Assembly (NCBI RefSeq): GCF_011762025.1
Contig: NZ_JAASQR010000004.1
Location: forward strand, 186,001 to 250,000
DNA: 64,000 nucleotides
Direction: 5' to 3'
Origin: Sphingobium vermicomposti
GTDB lineage: Bacteria; Pseudomonadota; Alphaproteobacteria; Sphingomonadales; Sphingomonadaceae
The first letter of the stretch is position 1; each line of letters opens with the position of its first letter. Made by a program: the position numbers and the translations under genes. Under the pieces are notes generated by a model. It had not been told where the DNA came from and made no database searches. It was given only the letters and a program-made list of their open reading frames with translations. Of the stretch, positions 46,490-54,390 are shown piece by piece.

Positions 46490-46987
46490 ATGCCAATTAA
46501 GCTGGATGCGATCGATCAGCGCATATTGCGTGCCCTGCAGGTCGATGGTCGCCGCGCCAACAACGAGTTGGCGCGCGAAGTCGGCCTGTCGCCATCGCCC
46601 TGTTTACGCCACGTCCGCCTGCTCGAGGAAGCCGGCGTGATCGAGCGCTATGCCGCCGTGGTCGATCCGGCCAAGGTCGGCATGAGCATGACCGTCTTCG
46701 CGCGAGTCTGGTTGACAGGTCAGGACGAAGAACAGGTGCAGCATTTCATCGAGGAGGTTCTGAAGCTCAGCCAAATCATCGAATGTCACCTCATGGCCGG
46801 TGATTGCGACTTCCTCCTGCGTATCGTCGCCGAAGACTTGGAGGGCGTCCGCCGCTTCCAGAGCGAGCATCTGGCGCGCATCAAAGGGGTGCGGAGCATC
46901 AAGACCGACATACCCATGTTGCGAGTGAAGGCCGCGAACGAAGTTCCACTCGCGCCGGACGCGAAGGTCTCACGGTTGCCGGCGTAA
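46490..46987 (+). CDS. Lrp/AsnC-family transcriptional regulator
   Basis: A 165-residue Lrp/AsnC protein. The N-terminal HTH (LDAIDQRILRALQVDGR to CLRHVRLLEEAGVI) covers about 5-50 and the C-terminal RAM ligand domain follows (VFARVWL onward, with MAGDCDFLLRI). Such proteins sense amino acids. It is divergent from the panB-azlCD operon, matching the AzlB/Lrp arrangement that controls branched-chain export. Recombinase copy B follows about 155 bp downstream. Confidence 0.92.
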   Translation: MPIKLDAIDQRILRALQVDGRRANNELAREVGLSPSPCLRHVRLLEEAGVIERYAAVVDPAKVGMSMTVFARVWLTGQDEEQVQHFIEEVLKLSQIIECHLMAGDCDFLLRIVAEDLEGVRRFQSEHLARIKGVRSIKTDIPMLRVKAANEVPLAPDAKVSRLPA

Positions 46988-47114
46988 AAATTCGACTGAT
47001 AGGTCTGCTTTCGGCAAAATCGGTCGGGCGCTCATGCGCAGCGGAAAGGCGTAGTCTGGTCGGTACAGGCCCCGAAGCAATTCGCGCGCGTCCTCGCCGG
47101 CAAACGTTCTGCAT

Positions 47115-47131
47115 ATGGCCAATGTGGCCAT
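47115..47131 (+). promoter_or_regulatory. Dyad ATGGCCA-N3-TGGCCAT before recombinase B
   Basis: A perfect 7-bp dyad with a 3-base spacer just before the GGAGAACGA ribosome-binding region, the extended form of the copy A dyad. Its conservation while flanking bases drift suggests it is bound by a protein. Confidence 0.5.
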
Positions 47132-47143
47132 AGGAGAACGACC

Positions 47144-47776
47144 ATGGAGATGCCTGAAACCGAACTCACCGCCACCAAGCGTCCGGTCTGGAATGCCGGA
47201 AGGACCGTGGGTGCAAAGCGTGCTCTGAAACCAAAGCAGATATGGGAGATTCGTTTCTACCTCAATCAGCGCCGCCGCCTGCGAGATCGGGCGCTTTTCG
47301 ATCTAGCAATCGATAGCAAGCTTCGGGGGTGCGACCTGGTGCAGATGAAGATCGGCGACATTGTCAGCGGGGGTCAGATCCGAACGCGGGCAATCGTGAT
47401 GCAGCAGAAGGCGGGACGGCCCGTTCAGTTCGAACTGCTGCCGGATGCTCGGGCGAGCCTGCTGGCTTGGCTGGATCGGCGCGGCGGCACGGTGGACGAT
47501 TATGTCTTTCCCAGCAGGGTTGATCATAATGGGCATCTCAGCACCCGCCAGTACGCGCGGCTTGTCGACGAATGGGTAACAGGTGTCGGCCTCATGCGAA
47601 GCGAGTATGGCACGCACTCGCTTCGCCGAACGAAGGCGTCGATAATCTACAGGGCTACTGGCAACCTTCGCGCCGTTCAGATCCTGCTCGGCCATAGCAA
47701 GATCGAGAATACGGTCCGCTATCTCGGAATCGACGTGGAGGATGCTCTTGCCCTCGCCGAAAATACGGAGATCTAA
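47144..47776 (+). CDS. Tyrosine recombinase/integrase, short form, copy B
   Basis: A 210-residue tyrosine recombinase differing from copy A at 10 positions. Box II reads HSLRRT, so the His-x-x-Arg motif is intact, unlike copy A. Arg I (SKLRGCDL), the Lys (MQQKAGR), His (LGHSKIENT) and Tyr (VRYLG) are all present, so this copy could be active. Many third-base differences to copy A with few amino-acid changes show long separate evolution under selection rather than a recent duplication. Confidence 0.88.
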   Translation: MEMPETELTATKRPVWNAGRTVGAKRALKPKQIWEIRFYLNQRRRLRDRALFDLAIDSKLRGCDLVQMKIGDIVSGGQIRTRAIVMQQKAGRPVQFELLPDARASLLAWLDRRGGTVDDYVFPSRVDHNGHLSTRQYARLVDEWVTGVGLMRSEYGTHSLRRTKASIIYRATGNLRAVQILLGHSKIENTVRYLGIDVEDALALAENTEI

Positions 47777-47831
47777 ACCCGATGGCGCCCGTTTCCGGTG
47801 GAGAGCCGGACACGGGCGCTTGGGACGAAGC

Positions 47832-48191
47832 CGACGTTCGCACGCGACATGCCGAACGGCGGCTTTTGTCAGAAGCCGACATTGAGCGGTTGCCTAGCCG
47901 GCATTGGAGAAAGGCAGAAAGGGGGTCGTTTGCTGACTGACGGTTCTTGGCAACCAACGGGTTACAACGGCCATTATGAGCGGTGCTCAGCTTGCTCGAA
48001 TAGGATCTCGTCTCGAAATCGACCTTGATACTGGGCAAAGCTTCACGTGGTCCCGGTTGCTCAAGAGGATCGTGCGTCCGAACTGTCTGCATGCAGACTA
48101 GCGAAGCTTCCCCACGACGCGAAGCGCATGAGAAGCCGTCGCGACCCATCCTGGCCCACGCTGAAACTCCGTGCTCTTCGAGGTGGCTCAC
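47832..48191 (+). other. Gap between recombinase B and the oxidase cluster
   Basis: About 360 bp with no convincing gene. A 76-codon plus-strand frame starts upstream at 47798 and crosses the module end, and other frames have no family features. It marks the junction between the mobile region and the respiratory block. Confidence 0.4.
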
Positions 48192-48476
48192 CTAAATCAG
48201 CACCGCCGGAAACGCCTGCCAGAGGACGGCAATCGCTGAAATGCCGATCATGAGCAACGCCATGGTCCGGCTCCACCCGTCGATATCGTCCATGTGCGGC
48301 GCGGCGAGCGCGCGCCGGAAAAGCCAGGCGTCCGCCGCAAGGCAGCCGACCGAGACGACGACCGTGAAAACGCGTGCGAGCGGCGTGGTCAAGAAGATGC
48401 TGGCGATCGCATAGAGCGCGAAGAAATGCGCCGCCCAGACGATCATCCCGCCCAGCAGGAAGGTCCAGCGCCCCAT
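48192..48476 (-). CDS. Small membrane protein of the oxidase operon
   Basis: A 94-residue protein with three predicted membrane segments (FLLGGMIVWAAHFFALYAIA, VFTVVVSVGCLAADAWLF and MALLMIGISAIAVLWQAF). It starts 2 bp after the fused oxidase subunit stop (TGACGATG), so translation is coupled and the longer frame into the oxidase gene is a shadow. It is the last gene of the operon. It may be an oxidase accessory subunit, but I do not recognise a named family. Confidence 0.75.
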   Translation of the reverse strand: MGRWTFLLGGMIVWAAHFFALYAIASIFLTTPLARVFTVVVSVGCLAADAWLFRRALAAPHMDDIDGWSRTMALLMIGISAIAVLWQAFPAVLI

Positions 48477-48478
48477 CG

Positions 48479-51013
48479 TCAGGCCCACGGAAACAGGCGG
48501 ATGAGCACCGCCGTTACTGCCCCTTGCGCGGCGGCATAGCCGACGAACAGCACGCACAGGTCGAGGCTGTTGTTGCTGGGCCGGACGATCAGTCCGCGAG
48601 CATTGCGCGCCGATATATAGCCCGCCATCAGCACCGCCACCGCCGCGAGCATCGCCACCAGCGCGAGCAGCGCGAACACCGTCGCCCCTTGGCCGCTCGC
48701 ATCCGGGCGGATTGGGGAGTCGAGCCAACTCCACAGGTCGATCCCGATCCCAGCCACAAGCGCCGCGGCGGAGAGCGCGTACAGTACGCCCGGCGTCCAC
48801 AGCCTCGTCGCCTCACGCGCCAGCATGTGCCGCGACAGCATCGCCAGCCCGGCCGCCCCGGCATAGGCCGGCAGGATCGCGCTTAGCCACCCAACGCCCG
48901 TCGGCGGCGCCCAGAATTGCGGATGCACGCCGTAAAGATAGAGAAGCCCGAACACCGCCATCAGGAAGATCATGAAGATGACGACGAGCAGCACCACCAT
49001 CGCCCACCATCCATGGCTGCCCGGCCCGGTGACATAGGTCGGCAGCATGATCCCCGCGCCGACATCGACCTTGTCTTGGGGGACACGGCGGTCGGTATCC
49101 CACAGCCAGCGCAGCATGCAGACGACCATCAGCACGCCGCACGCGAAAGAAGGGAGATAGGCCTGGACCGTGAGCAGCATGAAGAAGCCGGCGGTAAAAA
49201 CAGCGGCCAGGAATGGCCATAGCGAAGGGCCGGGCATAATCTGGAGATATTGCGGCTCGGCGCGGATCGGGCTGGTTGCCAGGCTCTCCCGCAGTCCGGT
49301 GGGCGCGTTGGGGAGGAAATAGCGCCCGGCCTCAACGTCCTGGGCAAGCCCCGGCTGGTCCCATAGCGGCTCCCGGCTCTTGGTCACCGGGATGCTGCGC
49401 GCCGAATATAGGCCGGTCGGCAACCATTCGAGCGAGCCGCCCTCATAGACGTTCCCTGCGGCCCCTTCGGCTGCAAAGCGGAAATTGCGCGCGAGGTCGA
49501 TGACGAACAGCAGCACCCCGGCGCCGATCAGGAATGCCCCGAACGTCGAGATCATGTTGAGGATTTCCCAGTCGCGCCCGGGCAAATAGGTATAGACGCG
49601 TCTGGGCATGCCCATCAGCCCGGTCAGGTGCATCGGCCAGAAGGTTACCTGCATCCCGACGAACATCAGCCAGAACGCCCATTTGCCGATGCGCTCGGAT
49701 AGCGCGCGGCGGCTCATCATCGGCGTCCAGTAATAGAAGGCGGCGAACAGCGGGAACACCATCCCGCCGATCAGCACGTAATGGAGGTGAGCGACGATGA
49801 AATAGCTGTCGTGTGCCTGCCAGTCGAACGGGACCATGGCGACCATTACCCCGGTCAGCCCGCCGATTACGAACGTGACCATCCCACCCAGCAGGAACAA
49901 GGTGGGCGCGTTAAACCGCGGCTTGCCCACCGCGAAGGTCGCGATCCACGAAAACACCTGGATCCCCGCGGGCACGCTCACCGCCATGCTGGCCGCAGAG
50001 AAAAAGCCGATCGACAGCGCGGGCATGCCCGTGGTGAACATATGGTGCGACCATACGCCGAAGCTGATGAATCCGGTTGCCAGGAAGGCGAGCACGATCA
50101 GGTCGTGGCCGACCAGCCGGGTGCGCGCCATCGCCGCGATCATCATCGAAACCAGCCCCGATGCCGGCAGAAAGATGATATAGACCTCGGGGTGGCCGAA
50201 GAACCAGAATAGATGCTGCCACAACAAGGCGTCGCCGCCGCGGGTTGGATCGAAGAACGGCCAGTTGAACGCACGCTCCAACTCCAGCAGCAGGGTAGCG
50301 AGGATCACCGCCGGAAAGCCGATGATGATCATCACCGCGAACACCAGCATCGCCCAGGCGTAGATCGGCATTTTCGCGAGTGTCATACCCGGCGCGCGCG
50401 TCCGCAGAACACCGACGATGATCTCGATCGCCCCCGCGATAGCCGATATCTCGATGAAGCCAATTCCAAGCAGCCAGAAGTCGGCGTTTATGCCAGGGGA
50501 ATAGGCCGTGCTGGTCAGCGGCGGATACATGAACCAGCCGCTGTTCGGGGCAAGCCCGACGAATAGCGAGGCGAAGAAACACAGCCCGCCGACAAAATAG
50601 GCCCAGAAGGCATAGGCCGAAAGGCGCGGGAACGGCAGGTCGCGCGCCGCGAGCATCTGGGGGAGCAACAAGACGCCCAGCGCCTCCATCATCGGGACGG
50701 CGAACAGGAACATCATCACCGAGCCGTGCATGGTGAAGAACTGGTTGTAGGTTTCCTGCGGCAATATGCCCTGCAGCGGCAGCGCGAGTTGCACCCGCAT
50801 CACCAGTGCAAGGATGCCGGCGAGCAGGAAGAACAGAAAGGCAGTCCCGACGTAGAACACGCCGACATAATTGTTGTTGACCGCGGTCAGCAGCCCCCAC
50901 CCCCTAGGTGCGCGCCAGATCCGCTCAAGTTCCTCCAGTTCGCCGGTGGGCCGCTCCTCCTGCGTGGGAAAGCGATCGTAGAGCGCGGGGTCGAACCCGG
51001 TCTCGGACTTCAC
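48479..51013 (-). CDS. ctaD: Cytochrome c oxidase, fused subunits I and III (caa3-type)
   Basis: An 844-residue protein. Residues about 1-550 are subunit I: the active-site motif GHPEVYIIFLP carries the CuB His, proton-channel Glu and cross-linked Tyr. SHHMF gives the other CuB His pair and VAHLHYVLIGG holds the heme a/a3 ligands. ARDLPFPR keeps the D-channel Asp. A further membrane part (about 600-844) with seven more segments corresponds to subunit III. It reduces O2 to water and pumps protons. Its start overlaps the subunit II stop by 4 bp. Such I+III fusions occur in alternative caa3 oxidases. Confidence 0.95.
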   Translation of the reverse strand: MKSETGFDPALYDRFPTQEERPTGELEELERIWRAPRGWGLLTAVNNNYVGVFYVGTAFLFFLLAGILALVMRVQLALPLQGILPQETYNQFFTMHGSVMMFLFAVPMMEALGVLLLPQMLAARDLPFPRLSAYAFWAYFVGGLCFFASLFVGLAPNSGWFMYPPLTSTAYSPGINADFWLLGIGFIEISAIAGAIEIIVGVLRTRAPGMTLAKMPIYAWAMLVFAVMIIIGFPAVILATLLLELERAFNWPFFDPTRGGDALLWQHLFWFFGHPEVYIIFLPASGLVSMMIAAMARTRLVGHDLIVLAFLATGFISFGVWSHHMFTTGMPALSIGFFSAASMAVSVPAGIQVFSWIATFAVGKPRFNAPTLFLLGGMVTFVIGGLTGVMVAMVPFDWQAHDSYFIVAHLHYVLIGGMVFPLFAAFYYWTPMMSRRALSERIGKWAFWLMFVGMQVTFWPMHLTGLMGMPRRVYTYLPGRDWEILNMISTFGAFLIGAGVLLFVIDLARNFRFAAEGAAGNVYEGGSLEWLPTGLYSARSIPVTKSREPLWDQPGLAQDVEAGRYFLPNAPTGLRESLATSPIRAEPQYLQIMPGPSLWPFLAAVFTAGFFMLLTVQAYLPSFACGVLMVVCMLRWLWDTDRRVPQDKVDVGAGIMLPTYVTGPGSHGWWAMVVLLVVIFMIFLMAVFGLLYLYGVHPQFWAPPTGVGWLSAILPAYAGAAGLAMLSRHMLAREATRLWTPGVLYALSAAALVAGIGIDLWSWLDSPIRPDASGQGATVFALLALVAMLAAVAVLMAGYISARNARGLIVRPSNNSLDLCVLFVGYAAAQGAVTAVLIRLFPWA

Positions 51014-51975
51014 CGCTGCTGGCCCAGATAATCGGCGAGCTGCTGCAGCTCTTGGGCAGAGAGCATCTTATAGGCGGGCATCCGGTTGCCCGGCTTGATC
51101 GACTGGCTGTCGCCGATCCAGCCCATCAGCGTGCCCTGGTTGTTGGGCAGGATGCCCGCGCCCAGCGTGCGTCGCGCGGCGACATGGCTTAGGTCAGGTC
51201 CAGCCGCGCCATTGGCTTGGGTGCCAGCGATACGGTGACATGCCGCGCAGCCCTTTTCGCGGAACAGCGCGGCGCCGCCCTCCGCTGCCTGCTGTGGTCG
51301 CGGCGCACGGCGCTGCGCCATCAGTCGGTCGAACGCTGCGGGCTCGTGCGCCACCACGACAAAACCCATCAGCGCGTGCGCACCGCCGCAGAATTCGGCG
51401 CATTGTCCGCCGAACACCCCGGGACGGTCGGCCTGTATCGGCATGATGTTGCGGCGTCCGGGCACCATGTCGAGCTTGCCCGAAAGCTGCGGCACCCAAA
51501 AGCTGTGGATCACGTCGCTCGATTCGAGTTCGAGCACTACCGGGCGGCCCACCGGAATGTGCAGCTCGTTGGCGTCGAGCATGTAGGGTTGCCCGTCAGG
51601 ATCGAGATAGGCGACGCGCCACCACCACATCTCGCCAGTCACGCGGACCCGCATGGCCTCCTCTGGCACCGGCGTGGTCAGATTTCGCGTAAGGGTCAGG
51701 CCGTAAATCAGCAGCATGGTGAGCACCACGACGGGGAATGCAACGCCGCCGATCCAGATCGCCCGCGTGCCGCCGAGGCGCTTCTTCAGCCGATCGTTGC
51801 CGAACAGCGCCGCCCAAAAGGCAAATATGACCAGCGCGAGCACGGCTGTGCTCATCGCGATCAGGATCCAGCTCAGCGTCGTCACCGATCCGGCATAGGG
51901 ACCGGCGGGATCGAATATTGATGCCGGCCAACCGGCTTGGGCGTCAGCGCGTGCCATAGAGATAGGCTGCGACAT
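51010..51975 (-). CDS. ctaC: Cytochrome c oxidase subunit II with fused cytochrome c domain
   Basis: A 321-residue subunit II. Two N-terminal membrane helices lead to the cupredoxin domain. The CuA ligands are His in DVIHSFWVP and the set CAEFCGGAHALM. A C-terminal cytochrome c domain has the heme site CAACH and a distal Met in MPAYKM, defining the caa3 type that takes electrons directly from soluble or membrane cytochromes c. It overlaps the upstream cytochrome c gene by 32 bp; an internal Met at 51957 would shorten the overlap. The gene is second in the operon. Confidence 0.95.
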   Translation of the reverse strand: MSQPISMARADAQAGWPASIFDPAGPYAGSVTTLSWILIAMSTAVLALVIFAFWAALFGNDRLKKRLGGTRAIWIGGVAFPVVVLTMLLIYGLTLTRNLTTPVPEEAMRVRVTGEMWWWRVAYLDPDGQPYMLDANELHIPVGRPVVLELESSDVIHSFWVPQLSGKLDMVPGRRNIMPIQADRPGVFGGQCAEFCGGAHALMGFVVVAHEPAAFDRLMAQRRAPRPQQAAEGGAALFREKGCAACHRIAGTQANGAAGPDLSHVAARRTLGAGILPNNQGTLMGWIGDSQSIKPGNRMPAYKMLSAQELQQLADYLGQQR

Positions 51976-52306
51976 CGCGCGCCTCTTCCTCGCTCAGGGG
52001 CATCGCCGGCATGGTGGTGCCCGGCAGCACAGCCGGTGCATTGCGGATGAAGGCGGCGAGCAGGTCTGGCCGGTTGGGAACGCGCCCGGCGATCAGCCCC
52101 TGGTCGGCGAAGCCTTCGAGCGAGGGCCCGACCGCGCCCTTCGGCCAGCGCGCCCCCGGAATGCGATGGCATGCGGCGCAGCCTGCGCGTTCGATCGCCT
52201 CCTTGCCGCGCTCTGCGCTGGCCTGTGGCATATGATACTCCTCGTCAGGCGGCGCCTTGCAGGACGCAATCAGCAGGAGGGGTAACAAAGCGCGGGCATT
52301 CGGCAC
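51944..52306 (-). CDS. Cytochrome c lipoprotein of the oxidase operon
   Basis: A 120-residue mono-heme cytochrome c. The GTG at 52306 follows AAGGGG and starts a lipoprotein signal (ALLPLLLIASC), so it is preferred over the TTG at 52324. The heme site is CAACHRIPG and the distal Met lies in TMPAMPLS. It would be lipid-anchored on the periplasmic face and deliver electrons to the CuA/cytochrome c domain of the next gene product. The start lies about 30 bp from the predicted transcription start of the palindromic promoter at 52340-52370. Confidence 0.88.
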   Translation of the reverse strand: MPNARALLPLLLIASCKAPPDEEYHMPQASAERGKEAIERAGCAACHRIPGARWPKGAVGPSLEGFADQGLIAGRVPNRPDLLAAFIRNAPAVLPGTTMPAMPLSEEEARDVAAYLYGTR

Positions 52307-52339
52307 GTTTCCCCTTTCGTGCAACTAAGCGTTACACGT

Positions 52340-52370
52340 CCGGAACCACCGCGGGCGGCGGAGGTTCCGG
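52340..52370 (+). promoter_or_regulatory. Palindromic bidirectional EcfG-type promoter (oxidase operon / cytochrome c)
   Basis: CCGGAACC and GGTTCCGG flank 15 bases, giving a perfect 8-bp dyad. Read on either strand it is GGAAC-N17-GTT, the EcfG general-stress promoter form. On the minus strand it would start RNA at about 52336, 30 bases before the cytochrome c lipoprotein GTG. On the plus strand RNA would start about at the ATG at 52374, implying a leaderless transcript or a use only on the minus strand. An alternative is a dimeric repressor site. Confidence 0.6.
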
Positions 52371-52373
52371 AGC

Positions 52374-53126
52374 ATGATGCATTGGCTCGACCGTCTTTCT
52401 GTCGTCTGGCTGGCAGCGATCCCGCTGGCCGGTTGCGGTCCGATCGACCGCGCGGCGGCGGATCGCCTGGCCGCCACCGGCGAGCTGGTTGCGCTGAGCG
52501 GCGGCGACGCTGGTGCGACCAATGCCTGTATCGCCTGCCACGGGATCGACGGGCGGGGCAACGGCGCGGGCGCGCCGCGGCTCGCAGGCCTTGATCGCGG
52601 CTATCAGGAGGCGCAGCTTCAGGCCTATGCCGATGGGCGCCGCGAGCATCCCGAGATGCAGTGGATCGCCAAGCACCTCCGTCCGGCGCAGCGCCAGGCG
52701 GTTTCGGCGCATTATGCGTCGCTTCCCTTCGCGGCTGAAGCGCGGACGATGCCTGCGGAGAGCCCGGCAGCCCGTCTTTACCAGGGGGGCGATCCGGCAC
52801 GTGGGCTTGCGTCCTGCGCATCCTGTCACGGCGTTCGCGGCGAGGGGCTGGGTCCAGCCAACCCGCCGCTGGCTGGCCAGCCGGCGGCGTATATTGCCGA
52901 GCAGCTCGATCGCTGGCGGCATAGCGCCCGGCGCAACGATCCACAGAACGTGATGCTGCGGATCAGCCAGCAGCTTTCTCGTCCGGAATCCGCGGCTCTC
53001 GCGGACTATGCTGCGGCGCTGCCTGGGGATCCTCGGCGTCCGGCACCTCTGGAAGCATCCCGCGAAGCACGTCGTGGCGATCCCAGAAATGATGCTTCAG
53101 CGACGCCCCCACGTGGAGCGGAATGA
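52374..53126 (+). CDS. Di-heme cytochrome c (c4-like) lipoprotein
   Basis: A 250-residue protein with a lipoprotein signal (WLAAIPLAGC, Cys about 21) and two heme sites, CIACHG (about 52-57) and CASCHG (about 148-153), in two c-type domains. Electron transfer to the caa3 oxidase is its likely role. The domain ends near residue 217; the last 30 residues are a charged tail that overlaps the cytochrome b gene on the other strand. It is divergent from the oxidase operon and convergent with the cytochrome b gene. Confidence 0.88.
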   Translation: MMHWLDRLSVVWLAAIPLAGCGPIDRAAADRLAATGELVALSGGDAGATNACIACHGIDGRGNGAGAPRLAGLDRGYQEAQLQAYADGRREHPEMQWIAKHLRPAQRQAVSAHYASLPFAAEARTMPAESPAARLYQGGDPARGLASCASCHGVRGEGLGPANPPLAGQPAAYIAEQLDRWRHSARRNDPQNVMLRISQQLSRPESAALADYAAALPGDPRRPAPLEASREARRGDPRNDASATPPRGAE

Positions 53127-53634
53127 CGATCAACACCGTGACCACCAGCCACAGGTGGACGGTTTCAGCGGCCTGCATGACCTGCCAGCGCTGATCGAGG
53201 GACAATTGGTCGAACGGCAGCTGCGGCCAGGGGATTATCCCGGCGAGATAGAGGGCTCCGGGTTCGGCGGTCGATGACCACATCGCCCAGCCCGTGAGCG
53301 GCAGCCCGAAGAAGGCTATGTAGAAGACATAGTGGACCGCATAGGCGAACTGGCTCTGCCAGCCTGGTTCATCCGCGTCGTTCACCGGTCCGGGGATCAG
53401 CAGCCGCCAGCCCAGGCGCCCAAGCGCCAACAGCAGGATCGGCAGTCCGACCGCGCTGTGCACCTGGTAGGCGTAGAGCTTGTCCCCGCCCACCGGGATC
53501 CAGCTGGTATAATAGCCCCAGCCCAGCTGGAACAGCACCAGAAAAGCCATCACCCAATGGAATGCCACGCCCACCGGCGAATAGCGGCCGCGCTCGGTAT
53601 GCTTGCGCGCCCACAGGCGAAGCGCGCGGATCAC
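52963..53634 (-). CDS. Cytochrome b561-family membrane protein
   Basis: A 223-residue di-heme cytochrome b with four membrane segments. Heme-ligand His are seen in GVAFHWVMAF, YQVHSAVGLP, ETVHLWLVV and VIPLHVGASLKHHF. The GTG at 53634 overlaps the CtaG stop by 4 bp (GTGA), which fixes the start against the longer frame to 54201. It can pass electrons between quinol and periplasmic cytochromes. Its 3' end overlaps the convergent cytochrome c gene by 164 bp; the last 28 residues are a tail outside the domain. Confidence 0.88.
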   Translation of the reverse strand: MIRALRLWARKHTERGRYSPVGVAFHWVMAFLVLFQLGWGYYTSWIPVGGDKLYAYQVHSAVGLPILLLALGRLGWRLLIPGPVNDADEPGWQSQFAYAVHYVFYIAFFGLPLTGWAMWSSTAEPGALYLAGIIPWPQLPFDQLSLDQRWQVMQAAETVHLWLVVTVLIVIPLHVGASLKHHFWDRHDVLRGMLPEVPDAEDPQAAPQHSPREPRIPDEKAAG

Positions 53635-54356
53635 GCCGCGACCCGCTCGCGCGCGAACCAGCGGGACAGCAACAGGAGCGCCGCGCCAAGATAGACTGCC
53701 GCGCCCGGCGCCCACATGATCAGTCCGGCCAGTTGTTGATCTTCGAGCGCGGTCAGTCCCCACGCCGTGGTGCTCAGCAAATGCGGCGCATAAAGGGGAG
53801 CAGGCGCGAACGTGATCAGCGCCCCGAGCAGTCCCATCTGCACCATCGTACCGAGCAGCGCGGCGATCGCGCCGGGGAGTGGCGCGATACGGATCGCGTT
53901 CCAAAGCGCGAATGCGCTTCCGAGCAGGCTGAGTTGCATCAACCAATAGCCGGCGTCGCTCGACAGCGCCCAGCCATAGACCGGCGGCGCATGCCAGCCC
54001 CAAAACACCACGGCGTGCAGCCCCACCCACAGCGCAACGCCGCCGCGGATCCGCGCCGGACAGGCTGCGACGAGCAGCGGCGCCACCAACGCGGTGAGCA
54101 GGATATGATGCGTAACTCGCGCCGCAAACAGCGCCGAGGTAATCGCGCAGAAGGGCGAGATGAACAGCAGCGCGAGCAGCGCCATGGCGGCGGCAAACCA
54201 TCGGCGCCGGGCGGAGTCTGCTCCGCCCCAGCGCAGGAATGCCGCGATGCCCAGCGTCAGCGCGAATAGCAGCACCGGATCAAGGTTCCAGCGCGACCAT
54301 AATTCTCCCGGCACTGGCGCTGTGCCGCAATAGGGTAGCCAGATCACTTCGCCCAT
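53631..54356 (-). CDS. ctaG: CtaG-type cytochrome c oxidase assembly protein
   Basis: A 241-residue membrane protein with about seven segments of the caa3_CtaG family. Conserved His-rich elements are ARVTHHILLTAL (about 80-91), FWGWHAPPVY and PHLLSTTAWGLTALEDQQLAGLIMW. Such proteins are needed for caa3 oxidase assembly, probably for copper insertion. It is the first gene of a two-gene minus-strand unit with cytochrome b561, about 30 bp from the predicted start site of the palindromic promoter at 54391-54417. Confidence 0.92.
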   Translation of the reverse strand: MGEVIWLPYCGTAPVPGELWSRWNLDPVLLFALTLGIAAFLRWGGADSARRRWFAAAMALLALLFISPFCAITSALFAARVTHHILLTALVAPLLVAACPARIRGGVALWVGLHAVVFWGWHAPPVYGWALSSDAGYWLMQLSLLGSAFALWNAIRIAPLPGAIAALLGTMVQMGLLGALITFAPAPLYAPHLLSTTAWGLTALEDQQLAGLIMWAPGAAVYLGAALLLLSRWFARERVAA

Positions 54357-54390
54357 CGCCCTGTGCCCCGCAGAAATGCTGAATTATTTC

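Larger units (their letters stand above)
47058..47831 (+). repeat. Recombinase module, copy B (direct repeat of 41828-42577)
   Basis: This is the second copy of the recombinase module in the same orientation. Shared blocks include the upstream GGTCGG and CGGCAA-x-CGTTCT elements, the GGCCA-N3-TGGCC dyad and the downstream GGCGCTTGGGACGAAGC at 47815-47831. Between the gene stop and that block copy B has about 25 extra bases with an inverted repeat (GCGCCCGT...ACGGGCGC). Confidence 0.75.

Noticed and set aside
47798-48028. 76-codon frame after recombinase B
   Set aside because: Crosses the conserved end of the recombinase module and has no coding character.
48477-48800. N-terminal extension of the small membrane protein
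   Set aside because: It is an out-of-frame shadow of the oxidase subunit; the ATG just after the oxidase stop is the coupled start.
52963-54201. 412-codon minus-strand frame read as one protein
   Set aside because: Only the last 223 codons are the cytochrome b561; the first part is ctaG in another frame. The GTGA overlap fixes the true start.
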